DNA from: Humulus lupulus | Lineage: Eukaryota > Streptophyta > Magnoliopsida > Rosales > Cannabaceae | Reading direction: 5' to 3' | Length of the DNA: 64,000 nucleotides | Assembly (NCBI RefSeq): GCF_963169125.1 | Contig: NC_084798.1 | Location: 196,907,481 to 196,971,480 of the forward strand | Part shown: positions 11,565 to 22,649 of the stretch, in pieces | Position numbering within the stretch: the first letter of the stretch is position 1 | How the letters are laid out: each line of letters begins with the position of its first letter | Made by a program: the position numbers and the translations under genes | Notes under the pieces: model-generated | Database searches by the model: none | Told to the model about the DNA's origin: nothing | What the model saw: only the letters and a program-made list of their open reading frames with translations

Positions 11565-11642
11565 CTGGTTCTTATAAATAACCTCAGGTTTTCATTTAAA
11601 TCTTTACATTCTCATAAAAGAAAAATTCTTAAAGGATATTTT
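11565..11642 (+). promoter_or_regulatory. Promoter and 5' UTR of the antisense gene
   Basis: A plus-strand TATA box (TATAAATA, 11573-11580) is followed at a normal distance by a C/T- and A-rich leader (AAATCTTTACATTCTC, about 11598-11613) and an ATG at 11643. It lies about 330 bp inside the 3' LTR of a minus-strand element, so it cannot serve gag-pol and drives transcription into the element from the far side. GC-rich DNA upstream (11440-11560) may hold activator sites. Confidence 0.65.
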
Positions 11643-12873
11643 ATGACCGAGCTTGGCGACGACATTTTCCATCGTCTTCACCGTCGTCTGTTCCCGACGC
11701 ACCCAATATCCACACCTTCGCCTGAGCAAATGACATCGGCCTACCCCCTAGACGAGCTTTTGGACCGCCTTCACCTGTTCAAAGCTGTGATTTTACCGTC
11801 GCTGTCACCGGAAACCCGCCATTCTTCACGACCAGCCTTTTACATTAAGTTTTCCTGGCTTTTGCTTTTATTTTCTTGCGTTTTCCATATCGTCGTATTT
11901 ATCTGTTTAGGCTGTTAAATCTTGCCTGCGTTTAGATTGGCTCTAGGTGTATTAGAATAGGTTAGGAAAAGAAAACTAGTATGGACTGTCTCGGATCTCC
12001 TCATGTTCGGGTGGTTCCCGGACAAGTTGCAATAGGTCAGCTTAGGAGAACAGCTAGATCCTTCCTTCTTTTTTTTTTGTTCCCGATCCAGGCTCCGCGG
12101 CTTCTTAGTGATCCCAGACCTGATCCGGAGGGGACTCCTCCAAGCAGTTCGTAGGAGAGCCCCCGTACCTTAACCGACCTTCTTGGGTTTTGGTGCTGAC
12201 TGCTTGGTTGTTTGTTTTGTTCTGTTTTGCTCCCAAATCATCAGCCATGACCTCGGGCGTCACCCTTCATTCGGAAGAACAAGTTAATGCGGCCCCTATC
12301 ACTCTACCGGGTCCAAGACTCCCAGTGGCAACAGGTGGGAGATGGACGGGGTGCAGAACCAATTCCGAAACTACCAGATGTTGTATGCCCTAGAGAAGCA
12401 TTTGGGCGTGGAGTCGACTCCCGGACTATTCTATAACCGCCTGGCCAGAAGAGAGGAGAAGGCTCACACCGGCGTGGGCGAGTTCTGGGCCTGGAGTGTA
12501 GGCCACATCAGTGCGGGAGCAACTCTCCCACTCCACGACTACTTCGTGCAATTCCTCAAATTTGTGGGGATTGCGTTGTTCCAGCTCCTGCCTCAAGCGT
12601 GCCGGATGCTCATGGGATGGCGCGTCTTTTGCATCGCGAAGCAGATCCTGGATCCGACCCCAGCAGAGGTGCTGTATTTCTACAAGTTGGAGCCGCAGGT
12701 CAACGTCAAGGACAAGACCCTGGACGGCTTCTACAGGCTAAAACTGCGGGGCAACTACGCTGCTCCTACCAGCACCTGGAAGCATCCCCCGGACGTCAGA
12801 CATTACTGGTTCATGACGTCTGAGTTTCTTATAGAAAAGAACCCCACGCTGATGCTGGACTTCCAGCGAGTGG

Positions 12874-12955
12874 GTAAGTGACCTCCCGTCCCCTAATTTT
12901 CTTTTTTTTTTTCGCTGTTTATTCCTCATTCTCAACACATTGCCTTGGATGGCAG
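12874..12955 (+). other. Intron in antisense gene
   Basis: Donor G|GTAAGTGACC, a T-rich tract (12899-12921) and acceptor GGATGGCAG|GACCC. Removing 82 nt joins CAGCGAGTGG to GACCCTATGC in frame, avoiding the TGA in the retained reading. Plus-strand splice signals confirm that the antisense strand is the coding one. Confidence 0.8.
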
Positions 12956-14441
12956 GACCCTATGCCCAGACTCCCCTCACCCAGTTCATCCTGGACCGGA
13001 AGAAATTCTACTCTGAGCTAAGCGCGGAGGATTTGGACGTAGGGAACTACGTCAACACCGATAACCTCCGAGTGGTCGGGATGCTAACGGCCAACCAAAC
13101 AATCAAGGCCCCAAGCCTCTAGGGGATACAGTGTGAGAAAGACCCCGAATTGAGGGAGGCGCTGGCCCTTGAGCACATCAGGGTTGTAGAGGACGCGGCT
13201 CGGGCAGATGCGGCCAAAAGGAAACGAGACCAGACTCAGCAGAGGGAGAGTGCCACCTCCGAGGAGCTGGAAGCTCTCTTTTACGAGGCCCAATCGATCA
13301 CGGGGACCCACGGTGCTAGTGTATCAGGGCGAGGTAATTCACCTTTGCTTTTGACTTATGCTCCCCGAGTTAGGGACTTAGTTAGGGATAGATTAGTTTA
13401 TCGAGGCCCCCTGTTTGGGGTTGATGGGGAGATGAGGCCTCTGTCTCCCATCACGGTTGATTCGAAAACTCTCATGTACTCGTCCGGGTTCCTTCAATAT
13501 GGGAACTTCCTATACCCGGATGACATGGGAGATCGAATCCATTCCTTCGCCTTAGGAGAATTGAGTCGAGTCCGAGGTCTAGACAAGGGTTCGTCCTAGA
13601 TTATTTTTAGTTTTTTTATTACTCATTCGCATTGACTTGCTTATTTTTCTAATCCCTTTTTGTTTGTGTTTATTCCATAAGATTCTAGCATGTCCAACCC
13701 CGTGGAAAAAATGAAGCAGGCCCTCGAGGTTCGGGCTGCCAAGGTGAGGGCTTCAGCCAAAAAGCTACTAGAGGAGCGCCCAAGCCAAAGCCGGTGCCAG
13801 AGTCTCATTCCATCAGGGAGGATTTAGCCGTGGTTCCGATCACGACAGTTGATCCTGCAACTGTCCCAACTCCCCCCACTTATCCTCCGGTAATTGACCT
13901 GGAGCAAGACCCGCCGGCGAGTCAGAGTTTTGGGAAGAGAGCCGCGGAGTCGGGTGCGAATGAAGCCTCGACAGGGGCAAAGAAGGCCAAGACCAAAGGC
14001 GCTGGCTCGGCCGAGGAATCTTCTGGGGAGAGTCATCTCACCGCCAAGGAAATCCTGAAAGCGCCCGCGCTCTCAGTCCATCCGGCTTTACCCGAAGAGG
14101 GGGAGGTAGTCCTGCGGGATTAACAGTCCAAGCTGGTAACCCGAACTTGGGAGAATGGCTAGGAGAAAAGAGAGGAAGCCTACCAGGCAATGATGATTCA
14201 TTGTCAGGTTGAGTTCTTGGAGCGTCCGACAGCATTCAGTTCTCCCCAGCCGATCGTGGACCGGCTAGTTGCCGAGACGAGATTTCGTCCCAAATTGGGG
14301 CAGGACACGGCTCCGTTCGCGGCAGACTTGTTGGATCAGGTGGGGAATACCATGTCCAACCTTCAGTTGAAGCGGTACGCCACCATCGCCAACTAGGACA
14401 TGTTGTTCATCTCCCAGGCCCTCCGCCATCAAGCCACGGTT

Positions 14442-14516
14442 GTAAGTTATCCGTTTACATCTCCTTTTTCTTCTTGCATTTCTAGTTCATATTTTTATAA
14501 CTTCAATTTATTCCAG
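14442..14516 (+). other. Intron in antisense gene
   Basis: Donor CGGTT|GTAAGTTATC, T-rich body, acceptor TTTATTCCAG|GACGC, 75 nt. It joins the ...QALRHQATV reading to DALLAHWNAG, the start of the coiled coil, in frame. Confidence 0.8.
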
Positions 14517-15121
14517 GACGCTCTACTGGCTCATTGGAATGCCGGCTTGGCGGCCGAGATCACAATGAAACTGGAGACGATCCAACTGGAGCTAGAGGCG
14601 GCCGTGAACCAGCGGGAAGCCACTAAGGAAACCCTGGCCAAGGAGGTGGCTCAGGCCAACGCAGACCGTGAAGAGGCTGTTTGGACTAAGATTCAACTTG
14701 AAGAGACTACGTCCCGAAGGGAAGCCGAGAATGGCAAGCTGGTGGCCAGTTTAGAGGCAAAGCTTCTTCGAGTAAAGGCTCTGCAGGAGGCAGTCGCAGT
14801 CTAGTCTACCCAGGATCGAGAGAGGGTCACCGGTCTGGAGTCCCAGGTCCATGAATTGGACGACTTGCTCCGATGGGAGGTGTATGCGCATGATGAGACT
14901 CGTCGCGAGAAAGAACAGGCGGAAGCTATGCTGGAGGTCACCTTCGACGAGGCCATCTACATGGCCTGGCTCCAGGACAAAAACATGAACCTCCTCCTCT
15001 ACCCCGACCCTGTCGCGAAGAGAGTTGAATTTGAGGCAAGGAGAAATCTAATGCGAAGCCCCTGGATGGGGAAGAGGCGAACGGAGCCGTCCCGGAGGTG
15101 TTAGGGCATGGTGAAACCTAG

Positions 15122-15310
15122 GTATGGGTCCTCTTTTTGTTTTTCTTTCTCTTTGCTTTTAATTTTGTAACACTTTCACAGACGCGGGTACGTCTAAGAC
15201 AATTTTTGTTTTCTTATTTACTTTGTTTCTTGCACAATTCTTTCTTGTTTCCATTCGTTAAGCTTTCACCAAGTGTTTTACCACTATTCATGAATGAGTC
15301 GAATGTTTGG
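15122..15310. other. Downstream region of antisense gene
   Basis: T-rich DNA following the probable stop at 15119-15121, as expected of a plant 3' UTR and termination region. No single poly-A signal could be chosen. Confidence 0.35.
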
Positions 15311-15580
15311 TCCCGGTTCCAACAGCCAGGATCTCTTCTGGTGACCCGTCTTCGGGTCTCAATGGCCTGGACTAGATTATTCCTGAGTTTAACTTATCAG
15401 CTTGCTTTAATGCTGCTGCTCAGGTTCCAACGGCCTGGGCCATTAGGGAGTTTTGACAATTATTACTAAATCTATTTGTCCAGTTCCTAGTGTTGAAAAT
15501 CTGATGGTATGGACCATCAGGGATTAGTTGATTAGCTTGTTTTGAAACCTAGGATAGGTTCCCACGGCCTGGGCCATTTC
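15311..15580 (+). repeat. Diverged repeats with GGTTCCAACGGCCTGGGCCAT core
   Basis: Copies of a core GGTTCC(A/C)ACGGCCTGGGCC start at about 15316, 15422 and 15557, with a weaker one near 15482. They are spaced about 60-110 bp and separated by diverged T-rich DNA. They lie between the tail of the antisense gene and integrase, i.e. in the 3' untranslated zone of the element. Confidence 0.55.
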
Positions 15581-15699
15581 TAAGACTAATTTTAGACAAC
15601 TTATGCCTGGGGTTCGCGTTCTAATAATCTTGTGCAATTGTAGGAATGACGCGGACGGGTATTTAGTTATTTGGGACCACGTACGGTCAACCAAGTTTT

Positions 15700-15995
15700 A
15701 GGTATTTTACATCCTCGGGACATGCATATCCGGGTTAGGGCCTGGGCTAGCCCGTACAACCTACTGGATATTTCACCTCCCGGACTGCGCTCGTCCGGGC
15801 CGGGACCAGGCCTGAGCCTTAGTTCCTATATATTGTACCCCCAGACCGCGTATGTCCGGGTTGGGACTTGGCCTGAGCCTTACATCCATTTGGGCTTTCA
15901 CCCCCCAGATCTTGTCAGCCCGGATTGGGACTAGGTGTTTGCCTTGCATCCATTTGGGCTTTCACCCCCCATACCTTGTTGGTCTGGGTTGGTTC
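15700..15995 (+). repeat. Tandem repeat array, about 61-71 bp period, about 4 units
   Basis: Units share a CCGGGTTGGGAC(T/C)... part and GCCTGAGCCTTACATCCATT; the last two share CATCCATTTGGGCTTTCACC (starts at 15883 and 15947, period 64). Earlier GCCTGAGCC anchors lie at 15811 and 15872. The array sits just beyond the integrase stop in the 3' untranslated zone, where TAT elements are known to carry tandem arrays. Confidence 0.75.
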
Positions 15996-16238
15996 AAACC
16001 TGGAGCATTTAGTTTCCTACTTTGTTTTTGTTCTCGGTCTTGTTTATAATGGATATACCCTCCCAAGTGAGCAAAGACTGGTCTTGGATCACTTGCTTAT
16101 GGAGGCAGATGAGAATTTTCATTGTTTCACAATATCTCTTTATGACGTTTTGTACATGCCATTTTTATTGCTCAAGAAATCGCCCTGGGGCATACATTGT
16201 TTATAAAGAAAATATAAAGCTGAAACATGCTCTCCTGA

Positions 16239-19200
16239 CTACTGATAGTACTTATAGAGATGTTCCGCGTTCCAGGACCTTGGGACTTCAGTGCCATCGA
16301 GTCGCTTTAAACGGTATGTTCCCGGACATACTTCATGTTGAATTTCGTATGGTCCTTCCCAATTCGGGCCCAGAACCCCCACTCCTGGATCTTGGGTTTC
16401 AGGGAAGACTCTCCTTAGGACTAGGTCACCAGTTTCAAACCTTCGGCTTTTTACTTTCGAGTTAAAAAGTCGAGCGATTTTGCCATGGTACATCTTCAAC
16501 TGGACTTGTGATTCCTCCCGTATCTCTTCGATGAGATCCAAGGATTCCTGGAGTAAGGCGAGGTTCTGGGCGGGATCGTATGTGTCTCTTCTGTGGGACG
16601 GGATGGACATTTCTACTGGGATGATGGCTTTGCACCCGTACACCATGGAGTAAGGAGTGTGTCCGGTAGACGTTCGTTCGGTGGTCTGGTACACCCATAG
16701 TACGCGGGGCAACTCTTCTGGCCACTTGCTTTTGCAGGCTTGAAGCTTTTTCTTTAATGTCCCCTTCAAGATTTTGTTGACGGCCTCTGTTTGCCCGTTT
16801 GCTTGAGGTCTGGTGACCGCGAAGAAGCTCTTGATGATACCATGTCTTTCACAGAATTCCATGAAGTGGATGCTGTCAAACTGCTTCCCGTTGTCGGACA
16901 TAATCCTGTAAAGGAGCCCGTACCGGCACATGATGTTGTTTATGACGAAGTCCAAGGCCTTCTTTGAGGTGATGGTGTTCATGGGCTCCGTTTCGACCCA
17001 CTTGGTATAGTATTCAACAGCCACGATAGCGTACTTCACACCTCCTTTCCCGGTCGGGAGCGATCCTACTAGGTCGATTCCCCATACCGCGAAGGGCTAG
17101 GGACTTGTCATTAGGGTTATTTCCGTAAGAGGGACTCGCGGGATCTTTGCGTACCTTTGGCACTGCTCGCATTTGCGGACGTAATCAACACAGTCTTTTT
17201 TCATGGTTGGCCAGAAATATCCTTCGCACAGGATCTTCTTGGACAAGCTGAGTCCGGCTGTATGATCTCCGCAGAAGCCTTCATGCAAGATTGCACTCAT
17301 TTCGGTCCCGGATACGCACTGGAGGTACGGCATGGATAATCCTCTAAGATAGAGCTTTCCGTCCATCATGACGTATCTATGGACCTGGTACTGAAGCTTC
17401 CTGGCTGCCGCCCTGTCCGTTGGCAACCCCCCAGTTGTCAAGTATTGGATGATGGGTCCCATCCAGGACGTGGAGTAGTCGACAACATTGATCGTGGGGG
17501 TCTGAATACTCGATATGGGGAGATGGTTGATTGGGACTAGCCCATAAAGCTCTGCCTCAGCATCCGTGGCCAATTTTTCCAACGTGTCTGCAAACACGTT
17601 GTGCTCACTGGGGATCTAGCGAATGGAGTGCTTCTTAAAATTTTGAAGCATTTCTCGTGTCTGAGTCACATAATCTGCCATCTTTTCCCCTTTAGTTTGG
17701 TATTCTCCCGAGATCTGCCTAACAACCAACTGGGAATCGCTATAGATCTCCAGGTTTGTGGCCCCTACTTCCCAGGCTAGGCACACCCGGCCAACATGGC
17801 CTCATGCTCGGCCTCGTTGGTCAAAGCCTTGAAATGGAAACGCAGGGCATTTTGTAATCGGTGCCCCTGTGGCGACACTAAGATGATTCCAGCTCCTGCT
17901 CCATTTTCATTCGAGGCTCCGTCTATGAACACCTTCCACACGGGCGTTGCGGGATCCGCAGGATCGTCCCCTTCAGTGATCCTGGAGCATTCCACGATGA
18001 AGTCGGCTAGGGCCTGTCCCTTGATTGAGATTCTAGGGATGTATGCAATGTCGAACTGACTCAGTTCCATGGCCCACTTCAAGAGTCTTCCTCATGACTC
18101 AGGTTTTTGCAGCACTTGTCGCAAAGGATGGTTAGTCATAAATTTTATGGCGTGGGCCTCGAAATAAGGCTTGAGCTTCCGGGACGCGATTAGTAGACAA
18201 AACGCTGACTTTTTGATTAGTGGATACCGTGATTTTGCATCCAATAACCTCTTGCTTACGTAATAGACCGAGAGTTGGGCTTTTCCATCCTCCCGTACTA
18301 GCGCGGCGCTGATCGCATGTTCGGTCACCAAATAGAGGTATAGCGGCTCCCCCTCCACCAGTTTCGCCAATATTGGTGCTTGGGATAGATGCTCTTTCAA
18401 CCGTTGGAAAGCCTCTTCGCACTCGGCTGACCATTCGAACTGTTGGCTTCCCCAAAGGACGTTGAAGAACGGGATGCACTTGTATGTGGCCTTCGAGACA
18501 AAACGGCTCAAAGCGGTTATCCTTCCAGTCAGGCTTTGTACATCTTTGTGCTTCCGGGGAGAGGGCATCTCAACCGGTGCCTTGATTTTGTTCGGATTGG
18601 CTTCTATTCCCCGGAAGCTTACTATGAACCCCAGGAACTTTCCGGATGCTACGCCGAAGGTGCATTTTTTGGGATTCTACTTCATCCCATACCTTCGAAT
18701 GATCGTGAAGGCTTCGGCTAGGTCGTCAGAATGTTCGCCGAAGGTTTTGGACTTCACCAGCATGTCGTCGATGTATACCTCCATGTTTCATCCCAGCTGG
18801 GCTCGGAACATTCTATTGACTAGCCTCTGATAAGTGGCTTCGGCGTTCTTGAGTCCGAAGGGCATGACGATGTAGCAGTACACCCCTTTATCAGTTTGAA
18901 AATTGGTGTGTTCCTGGTCCGCTACATGCATATAGATCTGATTATAACCTGAGTAGGCGTCCATGAAACTCAAGATCTCATATCCGGATGTTGCTTCCAC
19001 TATCTGGTCGATCCGAGGGAGCGGGAAGCAATCTTTAGGGAATGATTTGTTTAGATCCGTGAAGTCGATGCATGTCCTCCAGGCCCCGTTCGACTTAGGC
19101 ACCAGAACTGGGTTGGCCAGCCACACGGGATACAAAGCTTCTCCGATGAAGTATATCGAGTATAACTTTTCAACTTCTAGTTTGAGGGCTTCCGCCCTTT

Positions 19201-20240
19201 CTGCCCCTAGGGTCTTCGTTTCTGTCGGACCGGGGTCACACCTTGGTCGATATTCAAAGTGTGGCAGATGATATTGCGGTCAATCCCAATCATATCCGAG
19301 TGAGACCAGGCCAGGACATCCTGGTTCTCCTTCACCCGGGCGATCATTGCGGCCCGGACCCCTGCTTTCAGGTTCTTCCCGACTTGGATTACCTTGGTCG
19401 GGTCGGTGTCACTGATGCACAATTCTTCAATCTCCTCCATGGGCTCTAGGACACGGTCCTCCCCTATACGTGGGTCCAGCTCATCCTCCCCCCGGTCAAC
19501 CCGTCTTGCCGGGGGAGGGGGCAGGACTGGATCGGCGATTTCCTCAAAAGGCTATTCGCGGACCATGCAAACGGGCCAGGCGGATACGTGGCAACATTTT
19601 CGTGCGCTCTTTTGATCTCCTCGGGCTGTTCCCACTCCTCCGTTATCGCAAGGGAATTTCATGCATAGATGGCGGATGGAGGTGATTGCCCCGAACTTGA
19701 CCAATGCGGGCCGACCTAAAATGATGTTGTAAGCAGTGGGGCAGTCCACCACCACGAACATACAAAATTTGAATAAGCATTGCATCTCGTTCCCCAGAGT
19801 CATGGGCAACTAGATTTTTCCCATCGGGAGTATTGAGTCCCCATTGAAGTCGTAGATCTGGGTTGGCCATGAGGCTAGATCCGCCTCGGTCAAGCCAATT
19901 GCGATGAATGCAGGTTTGAACAAAATGTTGACGGAGCTTTGTCGTCCACCAGCACTCTAGACACCATCTTGTTGGCGACTTGGGCATCAATGACCAGCGG
20001 GTCATGATGCGGGAAATGGACATTGTGGGCGTCGTCTTCCGTGAAGGTGATGGGGAGGTTCATCGACTGCGGGCGTTGGGCCGGTGCCTGGACTAGGGCG
20101 CATACCTCTTGGTCGTGGTTAAGCTCACTCAGGTAATGCTTCTGATCATTCTGGGACGATCCTCCCAGATGGGGCCCGCCCGAGATGGTGGCTACGTGAC
20201 CATCTACTCGCGGGAGCGTGGTCCCAGCTGGATAAGGCAT
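16239..20240 (-). pseudogene. pol: TAT pol: protease, RT, dual RNase H, integrase (broken)
   Basis: Minus strand. Protease about 19800-20010: [13 protein letters not shown] leads into VSRVLVDD, where the active-site D(N/T)G is replaced by DDK and the frame is lost, then IILGRPALVKF. RT about 18600-19140: WRTCIDFTDLNKSFPKD, FMDAYSGYNQI, MPFGLKNAEATYQ and the catalytic VYIDDM (about 18764-18781). RNase H 1 about 18065-18420 (VYYVSKRLLDAKSRYP). Second RNase H about 17580-17960 (VFIDGASNENGAGAGI, ALTNEAEHEAML, then in a shifted frame EIYSDSQLVVRQISGEYQ). Integrase 16239-17500: HEGFCGDHTAG...CEQCQ zinc site, core motifs DNGKQF and QANGQTEAVNK, C-terminal PNWEGPYEI. Stops at 18677, 18788, 18092, 17777, 17616 and 17097 (lowest plus coordinate) plus frameshifts inactivate it. 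Confidence 0.92.
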
Positions 20241-20352
20241 TCAGGGTCAAGGCGCCTGCACGACGGGGGGCCCCTAGGGTCCTACGGTCCCGGACCCTTG
20301 GCATATCCTCCTTGGGAGGTAGGTACGCTCCAGACGCGCCCGAGGTCGTGGA

Positions 20353-22590
20353 CTATCCGGGGACTGCCGACAGTCCCGGAACTCCCACGGGCATCCTAAC
20401 CCATTGGTGGAGGTGTCCCAGTTTGATCAGATTTTCGATCTTGTCCTTGAGCTGCTGGCATTCTTCGGTCATGTGGCCCACCTTCTTATGGTAAGTGCAC
20501 TGCTTGCTAGTATCCCTCGGATTCCTTCCTCCTTTGAACATGGGGGCCGGTTTCCAGTAATGAACCGCCCTTTCAGTGGCCAAGTAGATGTTCTCCCTGG
20601 TATCCGCCAGGATGGTGTACTCCGAATACTGGGGCTCGTAGCCCCTCTTGCCCTTCTTAGATGACCCGGCTCGATTTTGTCCTTTCTCGGACCTCTTTCC
20701 CCGGGAGGGATTCACACTTGCTTCAGTTCCCCCTACCTGGGACGGCTGGGCTCTGACGGGAGCAGCGCTGTACCCGACTGGCGCGATTCTATACCCGGGA
20801 AAAGGGGTAGACTGGGCTGGGGCGTACCCCGAAGGGGCAGGGCCATATACCGTGGGCATGGTAAAGGTCATTCCAGGCGCGGCTGCCGATCCCGGCGCAA
20901 TTAGGGGAGTGATGTACTGTTGGGTCGGGTACTGAACCCCGTATCCCGGAAATGTTTGGGCACTTGGCTGAGGTGCCGACTTCCATCCGAATGCTTAGAT
21001 TTGGGCCTCCTCCCAATTAATAAAGCCTTGGGCCCTTCTTATGAATTCCTCAAGGGTAGCTGCCTTGCTGCGCTGCATGTCATCCCAGAGGGGAGATCCG
21101 GCCCGAATCCCGAATTGCAGGGCCACCAGGCGCTGCCCATTGTCCACCTTGGTCTTGGAGGATTCCTCGGTGAAATGCTGGATGTAGGCCGTCAACGTCT
21201 CCTTGGGGAGCTGCTTGATGTTGGTGAGGGCACTGATCTGCATGTCCATCCTCATGGCGACCACGAACTGTTTGCGGAAAGCCTACTGCGGTCCGGATAA
21301 GGATTGGATGGATCCCAGCTTGAACCTCTTCTACCATTCCTCCACAGGTCCACCTAGAGTAATAAAAAAACAGAGGCACTTGTTGTTATCACAGACATGG
21401 GCCACGGTCATTAGCCGATTATAGCGCAACAGATGATCTCTGGGGTCGGTGTTCCAAGTGTAGGCGGGAAGACTCGGCATTTTGAATCTTTTGGGGAGCA
21501 TCACATCCAGGATGTGCTTGGTGTAGGGTTCCTTTTCTTCCTCTTCAGAATCGGTGTCTGCTCCATCCTGCTTGCGAACCAGGCGGTCTGTGACTCTTTT
21601 TAAGGTGGCCAACTGTTCCATGAACTGTTTGGCCATCTCGTCTTCCAGGGGGACTCTTTCGTTCCTCCTGTCGTTGAGATTATTTCTCAAATCGCCGCCT
21701 CGGGGGCGGATCTTTTCCTAGCGGGCCCGTTCCTTTCGAGCATTCAGCCCATCGCACAGGTCTACCCGAAATGTATCGTCTCCTGAGCTAGGGGCGTTTG
21801 GCTCGTCATTCCGCTAGCGCTTCTGGTGGCCCTGGTTCATGGAAGCGCTTGGGTGGAAAGACCGTTCCCGTCCAGTCCTCCCTGGGGCGGGCCAGAGCCT
21901 GGTACCGTGCGGGCGCATCTCTCGCGGATTGATTGGGTGGCCCTGTCCTGGGACGGGGTGCACCTTCTCTTTCTTAGGGAGCGGCCGAGGACGGGTCCCG
22001 ATCTTTTGGACAGGAGGGACTTCCCTCTGGAGGTTTGCTTTGGCCTTCCCTTTCTCTTGGACCGGGTTAACCGGGCCCTGTCTGGGATCTTGTCCTGGGG
22101 TAGGAATCGGCCTCGCATCTCCGGGCGCACCAATCCTAGCCTGCGGAGGGGGCTGTTGTGTTCCTGGAGGCGGAACGACTGGAGGGTTAGCCACTAAGCC
22201 TTGGGTGGCTATGAAATCTTGCAGGGCTTGGAGGGACTCTTGCATCTGTCGAGTGGCTTCCTCTTGTTCGGCAATCCTGGCCTTTTGGTCCAGGACTTGC
22301 TGTCTCAATTTGGTCACCTCCGGGTCCTCCTAGTAGGGGTCCAATTCTTCGGGGATCGCGGGATCCTCAGCTTCAAGATCGTGGTATTCCCCCTCATTTC
22401 CCTCCTCTTCCTCATACTAATCTTCCTTATATTCTTCCTCACCTTCGTAGTTCTGCTACTCGTCAGGCTGGGACATCTGACGAGGTGTGTCTTCAGGTTG
22501 ACTCTGAGGAAGAGGTTGGCTGGGTAGTCCCTCTCCATTGCCTTGTTCTTGATTAGTAGGATCGAAAGTGGTGTATCTTGTGTTCACCAT
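20353..22590 (-). pseudogene. gag: TAT gag (broken)
   Basis: Chosen start is the ATG at 22588-22590 (MVNTRYTTFDP), about 40 bp after the PBS. An acidic N-terminal part (EEEYKED) leads into a coiled-coil stretch (VTKLRQQVLDQKARIAEQEE, 22250-22317), a long proline/glutamine/basic linker (21840-22200), the capsid-like core (LPKRFKMPSLPAYTWNTDPR at about 21450-21510, then LTNIKQLPKETLTAYIQHFT at about 21170-21230), and a zinc knuckle CTYHKKVGHMTEEC (about 20460-20505). The knuckle's CxxxH...GH..EC form with following QLKDKIENLIKLGHL is typical of TAT-lineage gag. In-frame stops at 22456, 22417, 22330, 21814, 21718, 21331, 21283 (TAG) and 20995 (TAA), given as lowest plus coordinate. Confidence 0.85.
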
Positions 22591-22627
22591 TGTTGCAGAT
22601 GTTCAAGATCAACTCTAGCATTCTCAG

Positions 22628-22646
22628 GCTCTCAATGAAAGCACCA
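22628..22646 (-). other. Primer-binding site of TAT element
   Basis: Minus strand TGGTGCTTTCATTGAGAGC, starting three bases after the 5' LTR and beginning with the TGG that pairs with a tRNA CCA end. The tRNA species was not identified; a match against a plant tRNA set would settle it. Confidence 0.65.
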
Positions 22647-22649
22647 AAA

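Larger units (their letters stand above)
11643..15121 (+). pseudogene. Spliced antisense gene of the TAT element (putative gypsy-type transposon protein, PF04195-like)
   Basis: Runs opposite to gag-pol with its own TATA box. Best-preserved part: 12342-12873 (FYNRLARREEKAHTGVGEFW, then FLKFVGIALFQLLPQACRML, DGFYRLKLRGNY, RHYWFMTSEFLIEKNPTL), a pattern like the plant family Pfam calls putative gypsy-type transposon (PF04195; assigned from memory of the pattern, not by search). Clear GT-AG introns lie at 12874-12955 and 14442-14516; both keep the frame (QRV-GPYAQTP and QATV-DALLAHW). A third ends at 13681 with donor at 13334 or 13577. A linker rich in S/P/K/E (13794-14120) precedes a long coiled coil (14517-15050). 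Stops at 13120, 14160, 14394 and 14802 lie in CTAG; frameshifts lie near 12340, 13770 and 15050. The link from the first ATG exon (11643-11918) to 12240 is unresolved. Function is unknown; such antisense ORFs are known from some TAT elements. Confidence 0.75.

Noticed and set aside
11850..11918. Hydrophobic C-terminus of the first antisense exon frame as a membrane segment
   Set aside because: It is T-rich sequence likely belonging to an intron, because the recognisable protein resumes downstream in another frame after T-rich DNA.
17157..22333. Plus-strand open frames opposite TAT gag-pol (up to 164 codons)
   Set aside because: Shadows of the minus-strand gag-pol reading; no independent start context, splice signals or motifs. 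Only the frames left of integrase have such signals.
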